DNA of 64,000 bases from Zunongwangia atlantica 22II14-10F7 (GTDB lineage: Bacteria > Bacteroidota > Bacteroidia > Flavobacteriales > Flavobacteriaceae), in the NCBI RefSeq assembly GCF_002094855.1, contig NZ_ARYN01000002.1, positions 248,001 through 312,000 on the forward strand. The letters are read 5' to 3'. Under the pieces are notes generated by a model that was not told the origin of the DNA, did not search any database, and was given only the letters and a program-made list of their open reading frames with translations. Shown here piece by piece: positions 9,190-18,010 of the stretch. The first letter of the stretch is position 1, and each line of letters begins with the position of its first letter. The position numbers and the translations under genes were made by a program.

Positions 9190-10965
9190 CTATTTTTTGA
9201 AATTTAAGGTAACACTACTTCCTTTTTCTGAAGAAGTAATATTTAGAGTAGAACCTATCCCAGAAGCTCGATTTTTCATATTCCCTAATCCATTTCCAGT
9301 AGTTTTCATCGTAGTTTCAAATCCACTTCCGTTATCCTTTACCTGAAATAAAAAATCCTCTTCATTTTCTTCTATTTTTAGCTCAACAGTAGCAGCGCCA
9401 GAATATTTAGTAGCATTGTTTATGGCCTCCTGAATGATCCTAAAAATATTTACCGCTTCTAATGCCGAAAATCGATAATCTGGATCATTAATTTTAAGAT
9501 CCTGTTTATAATCAATTGATTCATTTAGATTGCGGGCATGCGAGAGATAATCTAATATCCTGGATTGTAATTCTTCCATCGAGATCTTTTCTTTGTTCAT
9601 GGCCCAAATCGTATCTCTTAATTCAGAAATCGTTCTGGAAGTAAACACAGCAATATCCGCGATTTTCTTTGCTATAAAAGGATTTTCAGTTTTTAATCTG
9701 AATTTTAAATTATCTAAACTCGAAATAATAAAGGTGAGTTGTGACCCAATATTATCGTGAAGATCCCTACTAATTCTAATCCGTTGTTCCTGCAGTTTAT
9801 TTTGCGTTTCTATTTTCGCCAAAGCAATTTCAAGCTCCTTTTCTTTTTCCAACTGGCGTTTTTCAGTTCTATGCTTGTTTATTGCAAAAGCGCCGGCTAA
9901 GAGAATTAAAATACTTATCCCTAAAACACAAAGGATAATAAAGTTTTTATTCTTCACTTCCAGCTCCTTAGAAATAATTTCTGCTTTTTGTTTTAAAATT
10001 TCATTCTGCTTTTTCTCTGTCTCAAATTCGATATTTAAAGCAGCAATTTTTTTCTGAATATCAAGATTATTAATACTATCCTGATACGCATTATGCAGTT
10101 CTAAATAATGTAAAGCCGAATCTGTTTTTTGTTGAAATTTAAAAGCATCAGAAAGTTGCTTGTAATTATATTGCACCAGGAAACGATAGTCTTCTGCCAT
10201 TGCCAGCGGAAGCGCACTTTTAAAACTTGAAATAGCCGCCGGATAGTTTTCTTCAGCCAGATAAACTTCACCTATTTGCGTATAATTCTCTGCAATTCCC
10301 TTTTTATCCTGAAGTTTGGTTCTTATGCCTTTTGCTTTAACAAAAAAATACCGCGCACTATCATATAATTTCAATTGCCCGTAAATACCACCAAGATTAC
10401 TATAACTGTACGGCAAACCTTCAGTATAATTTATTTCCTGAACAAGTTGAAGGCCTTTTTTATAAAAAAATTTGGCGCTATCTAGCTGGTTTTTAAATTC
10501 TTTTATAACTCCGTAATTGTTATAAATTCGGCTTAAAATGGTATCAAAATGCTTACTTTTTGCCATTTTCAGGCCTTTTTGCATGTAATATTGGGCTTTT
10601 TCCAGGTCTCTTCTTTTCATACCATAACCAAGCTCGGCATACGTATTGGCAACTTTTTTAAGATCACCAATTTCCTCGTAAGCATTTATGGCATCTAGCA
10701 TATATTTTGTCGCTAAATCGTAATTAGCTTTATAGGTATACACTAAGGAAAGTTGGGAAAATGCATCTGCAACGCCTTTGGGATAATCTATACGTTCTGC
10801 ATCTTTTAAATTTTGTTGATAAATGCTCAATAAAGAATCTGTAGACAGATTGGAGTTCTGTATCAGTTGGGCATTTAAAGAATCGATTTTTAGTTTTTCA
10901 GCTTTTTGAGCAACAAGGTGGGGAATGCAACAAATAAAGACAATTACTATTAATAATTGTTTCAT
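9190..10965 (-). CDS. TPR-containing sensor histidine kinase (NarX/DesK-like)
   Basis: This is a 591-residue kinase. A signal peptide (to about VAQKAEK) leads into a periplasmic TPR region covering roughly residues 40-300, then a coiled coil, one transmembrane helix near 340-360 and a second coiled coil. The HisKA_3 dimerisation box ISRDLHDNIGSQL puts the phospho-histidine near residue 403. The HATPase_c domain follows with an N box (EAINNATKYS), a G1 box (VKDNGSGF) and GNGLGNMKNR. It partners the downstream NarL-type regulator. TPR sensor kinases of this layout are common in Flavobacteriia; the stimulus is not known. It follows a 76-residue membrane protein by about 29 bases, so the three may be one operon. 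Confidence 0.9.
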   Translation of the reverse strand: MKQLLIVIVFICCIPHLVAQKAEKLKIDSLNAQLIQNSNLSTDSLLSIYQQNLKDAERIDYPKGVADAFSQLSLVYTYKANYDLATKYMLDAINAYEEIGDLKKVANTYAELGYGMKRRDLEKAQYYMQKGLKMAKSKHFDTILSRIYNNYGVIKEFKNQLDSAKFFYKKGLQLVQEINYTEGLPYSYSNLGGIYGQLKLYDSARYFFVKAKGIRTKLQDKKGIAENYTQIGEVYLAEENYPAAISSFKSALPLAMAEDYRFLVQYNYKQLSDAFKFQQKTDSALHYLELHNAYQDSINNLDIQKKIAALNIEFETEKKQNEILKQKAEIISKELEVKNKNFIILCVLGISILILLAGAFAINKHRTEKRQLEKEKELEIALAKIETQNKLQEQRIRISRDLHDNIGSQLTFIISSLDNLKFRLKTENPFIAKKIADIAVFTSRTISELRDTIWAMNKEKISMEELQSRILDYLSHARNLNESIDYKQDLKINDPDYRFSALEAVNIFRIIQEAINNATKYSGAATVELKIEENEEDFLFQVKDNGSGFETTMKTTGNGLGNMKNRASGIGSTLNITSSEKGSSVTLNFKK

Positions 10966-10994
10966 TGATTTTATAAAATACTTAGTTAGCGGTT

Positions 10995-11225
10995 CTAATA
11001 TACATTTTTCTGAATTACAAGGGATTGAGTAAGATTATATTTTAAGAAATTATAGACTAAAAGTTGATTTTCTCGCTGTAAAACCTGTTTTTTATGTAAG
11101 TCGATTTGATCCTGAAGGTTTTTTAAGCGATTTAGATGTGCTTGTTTCGCATTTCTTCGGAATAAAAAAAGCATCCAAATTTCAACCAAAATCAATATCC
11201 CGAATACTATTATTCCTATAATCAT
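10995..11225 (-). CDS. Small single-pass membrane protein (76 aa)
   Basis: The N-terminal ~22 residues form one transmembrane helix (MIIGIIVFGILILVEIWMLF). It is followed by an Arg/Lys/Gln-rich amphipathic helix with coiled-coil character (NRLKNLQDQIDLHKKQVLQR). No family was recognised. It lies immediately upstream of the TPR histidine kinase on the same strand, about 29 bases away, so it may be a cotranscribed accessory protein. That is inference from position only. Confidence 0.5.
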   Translation of the reverse strand: MIIGIIVFGILILVEIWMLFLFRRNAKQAHLNRLKNLQDQIDLHKKQVLQRENQLLVYNFLKYNLTQSLVIQKNVY

Positions 11226-11241
11226 CTCGATTTAATTTAAA

Positions 11242-11272
11242 GGAGGCCTCAAACCCAAAGTTTTTAGCCTCC
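11242..11272 (-). terminator. Possible terminator hairpin after the 11305 gene
   Basis: The inverted arms GGAGGC (11242-11247) and GCCTCC (11267-11272) enclose inner AAAC/GTTT pairing. On the minus strand they are followed by a TTTAAATT stretch. The T-run is short, so termination strength is uncertain. Confidence 0.45.
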
Positions 11273-11304
11273 TACACCCAAACATTGTAACAAAAAGAAG
11301 AAAA

Positions 11305-12366
11305 TTAAATGCCCCCTAAAGCATTTGCTGTATTTTCCATAAGCATTTTTTTGCAGGCTAAATACACGCCATTGGCGTATTTTGCACTTTCTACATCGAT
11401 AACCTGAAGGTTTTCTACACTTCTATCTTCTGCAGAATAGAGCCTGAAGTATGGGAGTTCTTTTCCTATTTTATCTACATCCTGAGCTACAACACTCACA
11501 ATTTTATCTTCATTCACCACATTATCAATTTCCAGAGATTTCTTTAGCGATGCTTTATAAGAGGCCGTAGGATTTGGCCCGCTTTTACCAGAAATAAAAT
11601 TCACCTCACTCATCACATTATCCTGAGTAACCGATCCTTTAAGCTTCAAAATACTTTTGGATTTATTCTCGTTTAAAATGCCGTAAGAATTTGCCAGGCG
11701 TAAATTTGGTTTAATCTTAATTTTAGCTGCTCCTGTAGGATTCCAATTATCACCTAATTCTACAAATATGATGCTTAGATCTACCGTAGCAATAATAGCA
11801 TCATTAAGTTCTTTAGAAAGGCTCGTGTTTTCACCAATTTTAGAAAAATTAGAAAACATACCATCTTTCTTTTTTCCGCCATCCTTATTTGCCTGATAGT
11901 AATATTCGTAGCCACTTGGGCTTATAGAAACTACTCCTGGGATATTAGACATTTCTACATTACCGCCTTTACCTGCCTTCCAGCCTTGATAATATTCGGT
12001 TTTACCAGCTTCCTGTGCGGTAATTATTGTAAATCCTTTTGCCTTTAGATCACTTATAAATTCCTCATAAAGTTTATCTACGGTTTGTTGAAGATCTTTT
12101 TCAGAAATTCCCTGTAAACCAACGGCCAATCTGGTTGTAGCGTCACCTTTTACTCCGCCACGCCACATTTTTCCACCGTTTTTATGGTCGATCATCTCAT
12201 TATACAACTGAAAATTGACATTGAATTTATTGATGTAAATTCGGTTATTGGCATCAGAGAATTTGTTCAGTTTAAATTTGGTGATCAATGGTTTATATTC
12301 TCCTAAATCCTGAGCTTTAAGCTGAAAACCGAAACATAAAAATGCTATAAATAGTAATTTTTTCAT
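11305..12366 (-). CDS. Secreted hypothetical protein (353 aa)
   Basis: A signal peptide (MKKLLFIAFLCFGFQLKAQ) is followed by ~330 mostly polar residues with no membrane helix. I do not recognise the family. The pattern of long alpha/beta segments resembles other flavobacterial periplasmic proteins of unknown role, and there is no catalytic motif I can name. It ends eight bases before the lipoprotein ORF at 12375 begins its 3' end, so the two minus-strand genes (12375 then 11305) are tightly spaced and very likely cotranscribed. Confidence 0.65.
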   Translation of the reverse strand: MKKLLFIAFLCFGFQLKAQDLGEYKPLITKFKLNKFSDANNRIYINKFNVNFQLYNEMIDHKNGGKMWRGGVKGDATTRLAVGLQGISEKDLQQTVDKLYEEFISDLKAKGFTIITAQEAGKTEYYQGWKAGKGGNVEMSNIPGVVSISPSGYEYYYQANKDGGKKKDGMFSNFSKIGENTSLSKELNDAIIATVDLSIIFVELGDNWNPTGAAKIKIKPNLRLANSYGILNENKSKSILKLKGSVTQDNVMSEVNFISGKSGPNPTASYKASLKKSLEIDNVVNEDKIVSVVAQDVDKIGKELPYFRLYSAEDRSVENLQVIDVESAKYANGVYLACKKMLMENTANALGGI

Positions 12367-12374
12367 CTTATTTT

Positions 12375-12908
12375 TTATTGAATTTGAACATTAAAAGAAC
12401 CATCGGTTACATTTCTAAAAGCAGATTTTTGATCATCTGAAGCTTCAAAATAAAATGTCCCCTTTAAATGTCCATTTTCATCTTCAGAAACACTTATTTC
12501 TCCTGCTAGTTCCCCTTCACCATAAGGAGCGCCAAAGGTTTTACTATTCATAGGATTATTAATATCTACCTCTACATAAGTGGCGGTAACATACACCAGA
12601 TTTTCTCCACCAATATCATAGGTTCCTACACCTTCATATCCATTAATAATTAGATTTATGGCAAAACCACTGGCATCTGTGCCTAAAATTGTTAATGTTG
12701 TACCGGCATTTCCTGTTGCTTTTGCTGCAGTTGTACCTTCTTTAAAACTCTGAAAATCATCTCCGTCTACCTTAGCAACTACAGTACCATCTGCAGCTGT
12801 ACCACCATCCCCTCCATCGTCATCTTTGGAACAGGCCACCAAAAATATAATCGAAAAAATTAGCATTAACTTGGTTACCGACTTTAATAAAATGTTTTGC
12901 TGTGCCAT
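12375..12908 (-). CDS. Small lipoprotein (DUF6252-like), unknown function
   Basis: The 177-residue protein has a lipoprotein signal (LMLIFSIIFLVACSKDDDGG). The cysteine near residue 26 is the lipidation site, and it is followed by the acidic/Gly tether usual for Bacteroidota surface-exposed lipoproteins. The mature part is a beta-rich domain with a VYVTATYVEVD strand and a KGTFYFEASDD C-terminal strand, like DUF6252-type proteins that often occur in secreted-protein loci. The assignment to that family is tentative. It is the upstream gene of a tightly packed pair with the secreted protein at 11305. Confidence 0.65.
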   Translation of the reverse strand: MAQQNILLKSVTKLMLIFSIIFLVACSKDDDGGDGGTAADGTVVAKVDGDDFQSFKEGTTAAKATGNAGTTLTILGTDASGFAINLIINGYEGVGTYDIGGENLVYVTATYVEVDINNPMNSKTFGAPYGEGELAGEISVSEDENGHLKGTFYFEASDDQKSAFRNVTDGSFNVQIQ

Positions 12909-12999
12909 ATTATAATTATTTAGTTATTAGTTTTTTGGTAAAACTATATAGCGGCTAGCTTATAAAATATAGGGCAATTGCCGTATTTATTTAAAAACG

Positions 13000-13028
13000 A
13001 AAAAAGCCCGGCTTGCGCCAGGCTTTTC
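13000..13028 (-). terminator. Rho-independent terminator after the CHRD gene
   Basis: The stem is AAAAGCCCGGC and GCCAGGCTTTT around a TTGC loop. Read on the minus strand, a T-run follows it (the A-run near 12995-13005). It lies about 25 bases past the CHRD stop at 13054. Confidence 0.85.
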
Positions 13029-13053
13029 ATCTAATCTAAAATTTAAAAGCGTA

Positions 13054-13908
13054 CTATTCTTCAGTAGCATTTGCTCCTATATCTCCCTGCGCTGCAAGAG
13101 TATCAAGATCATCTGCACTGGCATGTACATTAATGTAACCATCAAATCCAATTAAATCTTCATAGGAAACACTAGTACCCTCTTCATCTTCTGTACCATC
13201 TGTGCTTGCTACATTGGTAAGACTCATTCCGCTTGCTCCATCTACAGAAGTTAGCGTAATGGCAATATCACCAGGAGCATCTGCAACCGCTCCCATATGG
13301 ATGTGAGCTGGATGAGTATTACCTTCAGTAGTACCATCTAAAGCCAGTTCTACTAAAGTTTCACCATTTTCTCTTTCGTAAAAAGTAGCCGTACCGCTTA
13401 CACCTTCAACGTCTACCTCTGCTAGATCGTAAGATTGTGATTCTCCTGTTAAAACATTTCCACCAATATCGGTTTGTGCCACAAGAGTTTCAAGATCATC
13501 TGCACTGGCATGAACATTAATGTAACCATCAAAGTCGATAAGATCTTCAAAAGAAATTGAAGTTTCCTCGTCGTCTAACATACTTACAGTTGTTTCGCTA
13601 ATTCCGGTATCTCCATCTACCGGCTCTAAGCTAATCGCAATGTCTCCACCTTCAGCAGCAGAATTGTAATGAATATGTGCAGGATGCATAGCACCTTCAG
13701 TGGTACCTTCAAGATCTAAAGTAATGGTAACAGAACCATCTTCGTTTTCATCGAAAGTTGCAGTTCCAGAAACGCCAGATTCACCTACTGCTCCTAAATC
13801 ATACTCTTCTGTTTGCCCTTCAAAAGGCGGATCTACATTTGCATCATCATCGTCGCTACAAGATACAAGGCCTAAAAAGGCAAATAATAAAACACCAAAT
13901 TTTTTCAT
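13054..13908 (-). CDS. Lipoprotein with two CHRD domains
   Basis: This 284-residue protein begins with a lipoprotein signal (LLFAFLGLVSCSDDDDAN). It then holds two similar CHRD (chordin-type) domains of ~120 residues each, about residues 35-150 and 157-275. Both copies carry the matching segments GVSGTATF, a repeated TTEG-HPAHIH motif, a GDIAI strand and an FDGYINVHASADDL motif. The duplication is clear at protein and DNA level. CHRD domains in bacteria are of unknown biochemical role, generally envelope-anchored and beta-rich. A terminator follows immediately. The composition is very acidic. Confidence 0.85.
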   Translation of the reverse strand: MKKFGVLLFAFLGLVSCSDDDDANVDPPFEGQTEEYDLGAVGESGVSGTATFDENEDGSVTITLDLEGTTEGAMHPAHIHYNSAAEGGDIAISLEPVDGDTGISETTVSMLDDEETSISFEDLIDFDGYINVHASADDLETLVAQTDIGGNVLTGESQSYDLAEVDVEGVSGTATFYERENGETLVELALDGTTEGNTHPAHIHMGAVADAPGDIAITLTSVDGASGMSLTNVASTDGTEDEEGTSVSYEDLIGFDGYINVHASADDLDTLAAQGDIGANATEE

Positions 13909-14201
13909 TGTAATTTTTCAATTTTAAGGTTAACAAATTGGTTTTTGGTTTTCGTAGTATAGATGGATAACGGGCAGATGGGTTGCGTAATTTTATTGTT
14001 AAAAACCGTTTTAAAACGTAAGGAACTGAGTCTCAAAACCTCATTTTTAAACTTTAACTTAAGTTTAATTTTTATCATAGTGAAGCAATGAATTTAGATT
14101 TTTTCGCAATAAAATTGCGATTTAACTATAAATTATTTAATTTCAGTCGCTTAAGTTTCAGTTATACAAAACTGCTAATTTCATCTCAATTTTCAGAAAA
14201 T

Positions 14202-14594
14202 ATGACTCTAAGATCTTTGCTTTTTACTTCATTATTTATTGTTTCGATTTCAGCATTTGCTCAACAAAAAACAGAAGAATCTAAACCTGTAAAAACTACC
14301 CACAATGTCACTGCCATTATGTTGGAAACAGACGATATTGAAGATTTAAGAAAATTTGACTGGAATGAAATGTTGGAAATGCTAAGTGAAAATACAAACG
14401 ATGACAAAGAATTTAAATTTACACTAAGCTACTCTAACCCCGATGAAAAAAAGGGAGATGAATTTAGCTACGATAATTTTAATTTTAGTGTTTCTGGCAA
14501 ATCGAAAGATGCCAAAAAATTACTTAAAAACTCCCAGAAAGTCGTAACAAGATTTCTAAAAAACTACGACGAAAAACATAGTGCAAAACATTAG
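14202..14594 (+). CDS. Secreted small protein, unknown (130 aa)
   Basis: The frame is open from 14088, but the ATG at 14202 is the better start because it begins a clean signal peptide (MTLRSLLFTSLFIVSISAFA) with AQQ after the cleavage site. The mature ~110 residues are highly charged, with a Lys-rich C-terminus, and match no family I recognise. The gene lies just before the run of repeat-separated small genes and may be the last ordinary gene or the first member of that run; the next ORF starts only 18 bases after its stop. Confidence 0.6.
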   Translation: MTLRSLLFTSLFIVSISAFAQQKTEESKPVKTTHNVTAIMLETDDIEDLRKFDWNEMLEMLSENTNDDKEFKFTLSYSNPDEKKGDEFSYDNFNFSVSGKSKDAKKLLKNSQKVVTRFLKNYDEKHSAKH

Positions 14595-14612
14595 TTATAT
14601 GGAAGTTAAAAA

Positions 14613-15038
14613 ATGAAAACCGATAGATCAATCCGAAATATTACAATTGCTTCAATCAACAGAAATGCAATGGATATTGATTCTTGGAGATATTCACGAA
14701 TTGCGGATGATAATGATAAAAATTTGATTGAAAAATTTGAGCTCTGCGAAAATGAATTACCTGTTTTTGAAATTAAAAGTGAAATCGCTCATACTTTAAT
14801 TTCTACTCGTCAAATATTAGAGCAAAGTAAAGGAAACATTAAACGTCTAAATTTTGAGTTTTTGGATGAGGTAGTTTATGGAAACTTTAAAGGACAAATA
14901 ACTAAGCCTGAATTGTCTATTTTCAGAGTTATAGAAATTCACGGGAATGAACTTAAATTTCAAATGGAAACCGGAAAAGCATCTATCGGACTTATCTATT
15001 CCGTAAATACTATTAGAAAAATAAAGGCGGCTGATTGA
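14613..15038 (+). CDS. Small cytoplasmic hypothetical protein (141 aa)
   Basis: I do not recognise this protein. It has no signal peptide or membrane helix. It is rich in Glu/Lys/Ile, with an alternating pattern suggesting a small alpha/beta fold. It is the first of the AT-rich same-strand genes in the cassette-like run. The downstream spacer (15039-15464) carries a broken small ORF and a type A repeat. Confidence 0.5.
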   Translation: MKTDRSIRNITIASINRNAMDIDSWRYSRIADDNDKNLIEKFELCENELPVFEIKSEIAHTLISTRQILEQSKGNIKRLNFEFLDEVVYGNFKGQITKPELSIFRVIEIHGNELKFQMETGKASIGLIYSVNTIRKIKAAD

Positions 15039-15317
15039 AAATTCAAATTTTATTGGGTAAACTGAAAAAGAAAACTAAACTCAGAACACCAATTCTGGTT
15101 ATTATGCACATCTGAAATTTGTTTTAAAAAAATAGACTTCAAACAATCAATTTTTCATCTAAACAGATTATATAATATAGAAGAAACAGTTTAAATTAGA
15201 ATTATTTCGACTCGAAAACATAATTAAAAATAAAAAATGGAGTTTTAGTTTCGAGAAAAAGCAAAAATTATCGAAATCGAACTATTAAATGAATTACTAG
15301 AAAAAAGCCAACAAAAA
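15039..15317. other. Spacer between the 14613 gene and repeat A1
   Basis: This AT-rich region has no intact gene. It contains the TAG-broken short frame (15237-15344); 15039-15236 shows nothing recognisable. Confidence 0.5.
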
Positions 15318-15344
15318 ATAACACGTTTGGTCTATTACCGCTAA
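15237..15344 (+). pseudogene. Small ORF broken by an in-frame TAG
   Basis: From ATG 15237 the frame reads MEF, then TAG at 15246-15248, then continues in the same frame as a natural-looking charged helix (FREKAKIIEIELLNELLEKS and on to YYR) ending at TAA 15342-15344. The end of the frame lies inside the type A repeat that follows. It may be a decayed cassette gene, a later restart, or a fragment. It is one of two TAG-broken short frames in this region. Confidence 0.35.
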
Positions 15345-15447
15345 TTGTTAAATCGATATTGTATGTTTTTAGCTATATTAATTTTAAGCGAACACAATCT
15401 GGATAATCAACCCGCAACTGTCATACTCGAAACCCTTAGCATTAATT
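15318..15447 (+). repeat. Type A intergenic repeat, copy A1
   Basis: This ~130-base element begins ATAACACG and ends near CGAAACCCTTAGCATTAATT. The core around AATCGATATT and TGTTTTTAGCTATATT is shared nearly base for base with copies at 16071-16206 and 19491-19615. It lies just upstream of the 15465 gene. Confidence 0.75.
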
Positions 15448-15464
15448 ATTAAAAAAATCGAAAA

Positions 15465-16058
15465 ATGAAAAGAATATTTATCCTATTGATTATAGTTTCG
15501 AATTTAACATTTAGTCAAACAAACGAAAACTACCAAGTAAACTTAAATAAAGATTTCGTCGAATATAACAACTTGATTTTAAATCAAGAATTTGAAAAAT
15601 CTATGGATTATATGCTTCCTGATTTTTTTGAAATTATACCAAAAAATCAAATGGTTACCCTAATGAAACAGGTTTATAATAATCCTGACTTGGAGTTTAA
15701 AATGGACAAACCAAAAGATATTTCATACGGAGAACCCAAAAAAATTAATGACAATTATTACTCGGAGATCACTTATTCATATAATATAAAAATGAAATTC
15801 AACAATATTGAGGAAGGTGGAAATGAAGAAAAAAAAGCACTGACTAGAAACTTAACGAAACTACAACTAGAAAAAACTTTCGGTTCAGAAAATGTAAAGT
15901 TTAATGAGGAAACTGAATTCTATGAAATACATTCTATTAAAAATGCATTTGGAATTTCAGAAAATGGAATGTCTGATTGGAAATTTGTAGTTGTTGAACC
16001 AAAACAAAAATTCATTTTGGAAAAAATATTACCGAAAGTATTAACAGAAAAAATATAA
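15465..16058 (+). CDS. Secreted hypothetical protein (197 aa)
   Basis: The signal peptide MKRIFILLIIVSNLTFSQ is followed by a ~180-residue soluble domain rich in Asn, Lys and Glu. The pattern (helix with LNQEFEKSMDYMLPDFF, then strands around ITYSYNIKMKF and WKFVVVEP) resembles NTF2-like or DUF-type periplasmic proteins, but I cannot name the family. The start ATG sits about 30 bases after the 3' edge of repeat A1, as in cassette arrays. The gene is followed closely by repeat A2. Confidence 0.6.
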   Translation: MKRIFILLIIVSNLTFSQTNENYQVNLNKDFVEYNNLILNQEFEKSMDYMLPDFFEIIPKNQMVTLMKQVYNNPDLEFKMDKPKDISYGEPKKINDNYYSEITYSYNIKMKFNNIEEGGNEEKKALTRNLTKLQLEKTFGSENVKFNEETEFYEIHSIKNAFGISENGMSDWKFVVVEPKQKFILEKILPKVLTEKI

Positions 16059-16070
16059 AAATAACTAATT

Positions 16071-16206
16071 ATAAAACCCCATATAGCCAATTGCAGCTAA
16101 ACACTTAATCGATATTCTATGTTTTTAGCTATATTCATTTTAAGCGGTCACAACCTGGCTAATCAAACCGCAACAGTCCATACTCGAAACTCTTGGGCAA
16201 CATTTA
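16071..16206 (+). repeat. Type A intergenic repeat, copy A2
   Basis: The core matches A1 and A3. It contains the inverted arms AGCTAAA (near 16095) and TTTAGCT (near 16124), and a GCGGT/ACCGC pair (near 16144 and 16167). The 3' edge is CGAAACTCTTGGGCAACA, three bases before the ATG at 16210. Confidence 0.75.
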
Positions 16207-16209
16207 ATA

Positions 16210-16740
16210 ATGAAGTATAGAACTAAATATTTAATTCTACTATCACTTTTTGGGATATTTTCTTGCAAAAATATAAGGCGAGAAATGAAGAAAATTGGCT
16301 ATACTACAAAAGAAAAAGCCACTGAAAAAATTGAGTTAGGAAAAGATAAAGTCCAAGAATCTTTTTTTCCAATATTTAATAGCGACAAAGCAGATACAGA
16401 AAACAATAAGAAGCGATTACGAGAATTTTTAGGATTAGAAATAACACCTGACATAAAAAATATTTATTGCTTTGACGATATTATTGGTATTGATTCTGAT
16501 TATATGTTCTCTTTCAATTGTGATGCAGAAACTTCAGAAAAAATAATTCAAAAACATCACTTGGAAAAAGATGAACATTCCGAAAGTGCTTTCGGTTTAC
16601 AACATAATTTTAGTTGGTGGAACAAGGAAGAAATTGCTAAATTGGATCTTTATTCCTGGAATAAAAACCATCAATATTTCAAATATTATTGGTATGATGA
16701 AAAAAATAAAAAATCGTACTATTTTGAATTTACAATGTAA
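16210..16740 (+). CDS. Putative lipoprotein (176 aa), unknown
   Basis: The N-terminus is a lipoprotein signal (LILLSLFGIFSCKNIRREMK) with Cys near residue 19. The mature domain is soluble, Lys/Glu-rich and aromatic-rich toward the C-terminus (SWWNKEEI, YYWYDEKNKKSYYFEF). I recognise no family. The ATG follows repeat A2 by three bases, so the repeat probably carries the promoter or translation signals. Composition is more AT-rich than the flanking chromosome genes by eye. Confidence 0.55.
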   Translation: MKYRTKYLILLSLFGIFSCKNIRREMKKIGYTTKEKATEKIELGKDKVQESFFPIFNSDKADTENNKKRLREFLGLEITPDIKNIYCFDDIIGIDSDYMFSFNCDAETSEKIIQKHHLEKDEHSESAFGLQHNFSWWNKEEIAKLDLYSWNKNHQYFKYYWYDEKNKKSYYFEFTM

Positions 16741-16890
16741 TTAAATGCAGACCAACAGGAGTTCATCTTAAATTACTGGTATTGTAGAAAAAATGTAATT
16801 TTATTACCAAAATAAAAGACGGTAAACCGAAAATTCCGCATTTCTAACTCCGCTACTTACGAGAATCCAGAATGTTACCTGCAAGCTAAA
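16741..16890 (+). repeat. Possible degenerate repeat boundary
   Basis: This spacer shows no strong match to types A-C, but it ends ATGTTACCTGCAAGC just before the next gene, resembling the GTT-containing 3' edge of the other elements. Low confidence. Confidence 0.25.
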
Positions 16891-16908
16891 TAATGATTTG
16901 AAATAAAA

Positions 16909-17430
16909 ATGATAAAATCAAAAACCAAAACTTCTGAAGTGATACTTTTATTAATAGGAATAATTATAACTAGTTTATTGGGTGTAATTTTTTTGTTTTA
17001 TATAAACTATCAAAGATTTCACTTAGTAATTGGGCTAATTAATTTATCATTAAGTCTCTTATGCATTTATCATTTTTACAATTATCCAGTATTGATAATT
17101 ACCCAGAAAGAGTTAATTATTAAAACAATAACGGGAAAAGATAAGAGAAGAATCTTATTATCAACAATAGAGTCCTACACTGAAATTAAAAAAGAAAATG
17201 CAGGGCAAGGCATAGCTCATAGAAAATGGCAGGATCTAACCTTAATAGGGGATGATTTTACTTATAAGATTTCCTCCTCGGCGTATCGAAATTACCCTGA
17301 ATTAAGAAACAGGTTGGTTAAAGGACTTAAAAAGAACAAAAAAGAAGAACGACGGTGGCATGACAGAAATTTAACTCAATGGGGAATTGGTCTTATTATT
17401 TTTGTCTTTTTATTCCTTCTTATTTTATAA
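16909..17430 (+). CDS. Membrane protein with PH-like middle domain (173 aa)
   Basis: Two N-terminal hydrophobic segments (residues ~10-35 and 42-62) are followed by a ~90-residue soluble stretch with the strand pattern of a bacterial PH-like domain (LIITQKELIIKT, RKWQDLTLIGDDFTYKIS). A C-terminal membrane helix (WGIGLIIFVFLFLLIL) follows. The layout fits small membrane proteins of the bPH type, though I cannot confirm the family. It is part of the cassette-like run on the plus strand. Confidence 0.55.
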   Translation: MIKSKTKTSEVILLLIGIIITSLLGVIFLFYINYQRFHLVIGLINLSLSLLCIYHFYNYPVLIITQKELIIKTITGKDKRRILLSTIESYTEIKKENAGQGIAHRKWQDLTLIGDDFTYKISSSAYRNYPELRNRLVKGLKKNKKEERRWHDRNLTQWGIGLIIFVFLFLLIL

Positions 17431-17492
17431 TTGATGAGATTAATTTTAATTTCTCTGTTAGTTATTAATCTAGATATATTAAATTAAAAGGA

Positions 17493-17640
17493 AAACGCCA
17501 GCAGGTAACAAAGATTAATCACAAATATCGGTTGTTGAATAACATATTATAATTTTAGAAACCCAGCAAGAAAAGGTTAAGCCGACGAGTCCGTGTCCCT
17601 ACTCCCGCAACTTGCAGTAACCGTAACCGTTTGGTTGTAT
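17493..17640 (+). repeat. Type B intergenic repeat, copy B1
   Basis: It aligns over ~145 bases with 18011-18160. Shared landmarks are ATCACAAATA, ATTTTAGAAAC, AGAAAAGGTTAAGCCGAC, TCCGTGTCCC and CCGCAACTTGC. It begins with GGTAACAAAG and ends AACCGTTTGG. It lies upstream of the 17682 gene. Confidence 0.75.
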
Positions 17641-17681
17641 TGTTAGAAATATTTCGGTAAAAGAAAATCAGACTTAAATAT

Positions 17682-18002
17682 TTGAAAATAGTGATATTAA
17701 AAAAAGAAAATTTACCACTGATTAATATTGGCCAAAAAGTAGCTTTTGGATCTTTTACTATTGGAACAATCATTTTCCTTTTGTTTTATCAAACAGAGTT
17801 AATGCTATATGCATTTGTCGGTTTTATTTTTTTCATAATAGCAATCCCATTAAATACAATTTTTTTGCTCCGACTACTTTATCAACTTTTTACAACAAAA
17901 GGACATCAAAAACAGATTTTAATAACAGTCTTGATTGTCCTATTAAATATCCCAATTTCATATATATACTACATAATTACAATCGACCTAGCTAAATATT
18001 GA
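17682..18002 (+). CDS. Small membrane protein (106 aa), TTG start
   Basis: Three or so hydrophobic segments (residues ~20-40, 45-68, 80-100) mark this as an integral membrane protein of unknown function. No ATG is available near the N-terminus. TTG at 17682 (or GTG at 17691) is the likely start. It sits between repeats B1 and B2 on the same strand as its neighbours, the arrangement expected for a one-gene cassette. Confidence 0.45.
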   Translation: MKIVILKKENLPLINIGQKVAFGSFTIGTIIFLLFYQTELMLYAFVGFIFFIIAIPLNTIFLLRLLYQLFTTKGHQKQILITVLIVLLNIPISYIYYIITIDLAKY

Positions 18003-18010
18003 TTTTAGTT

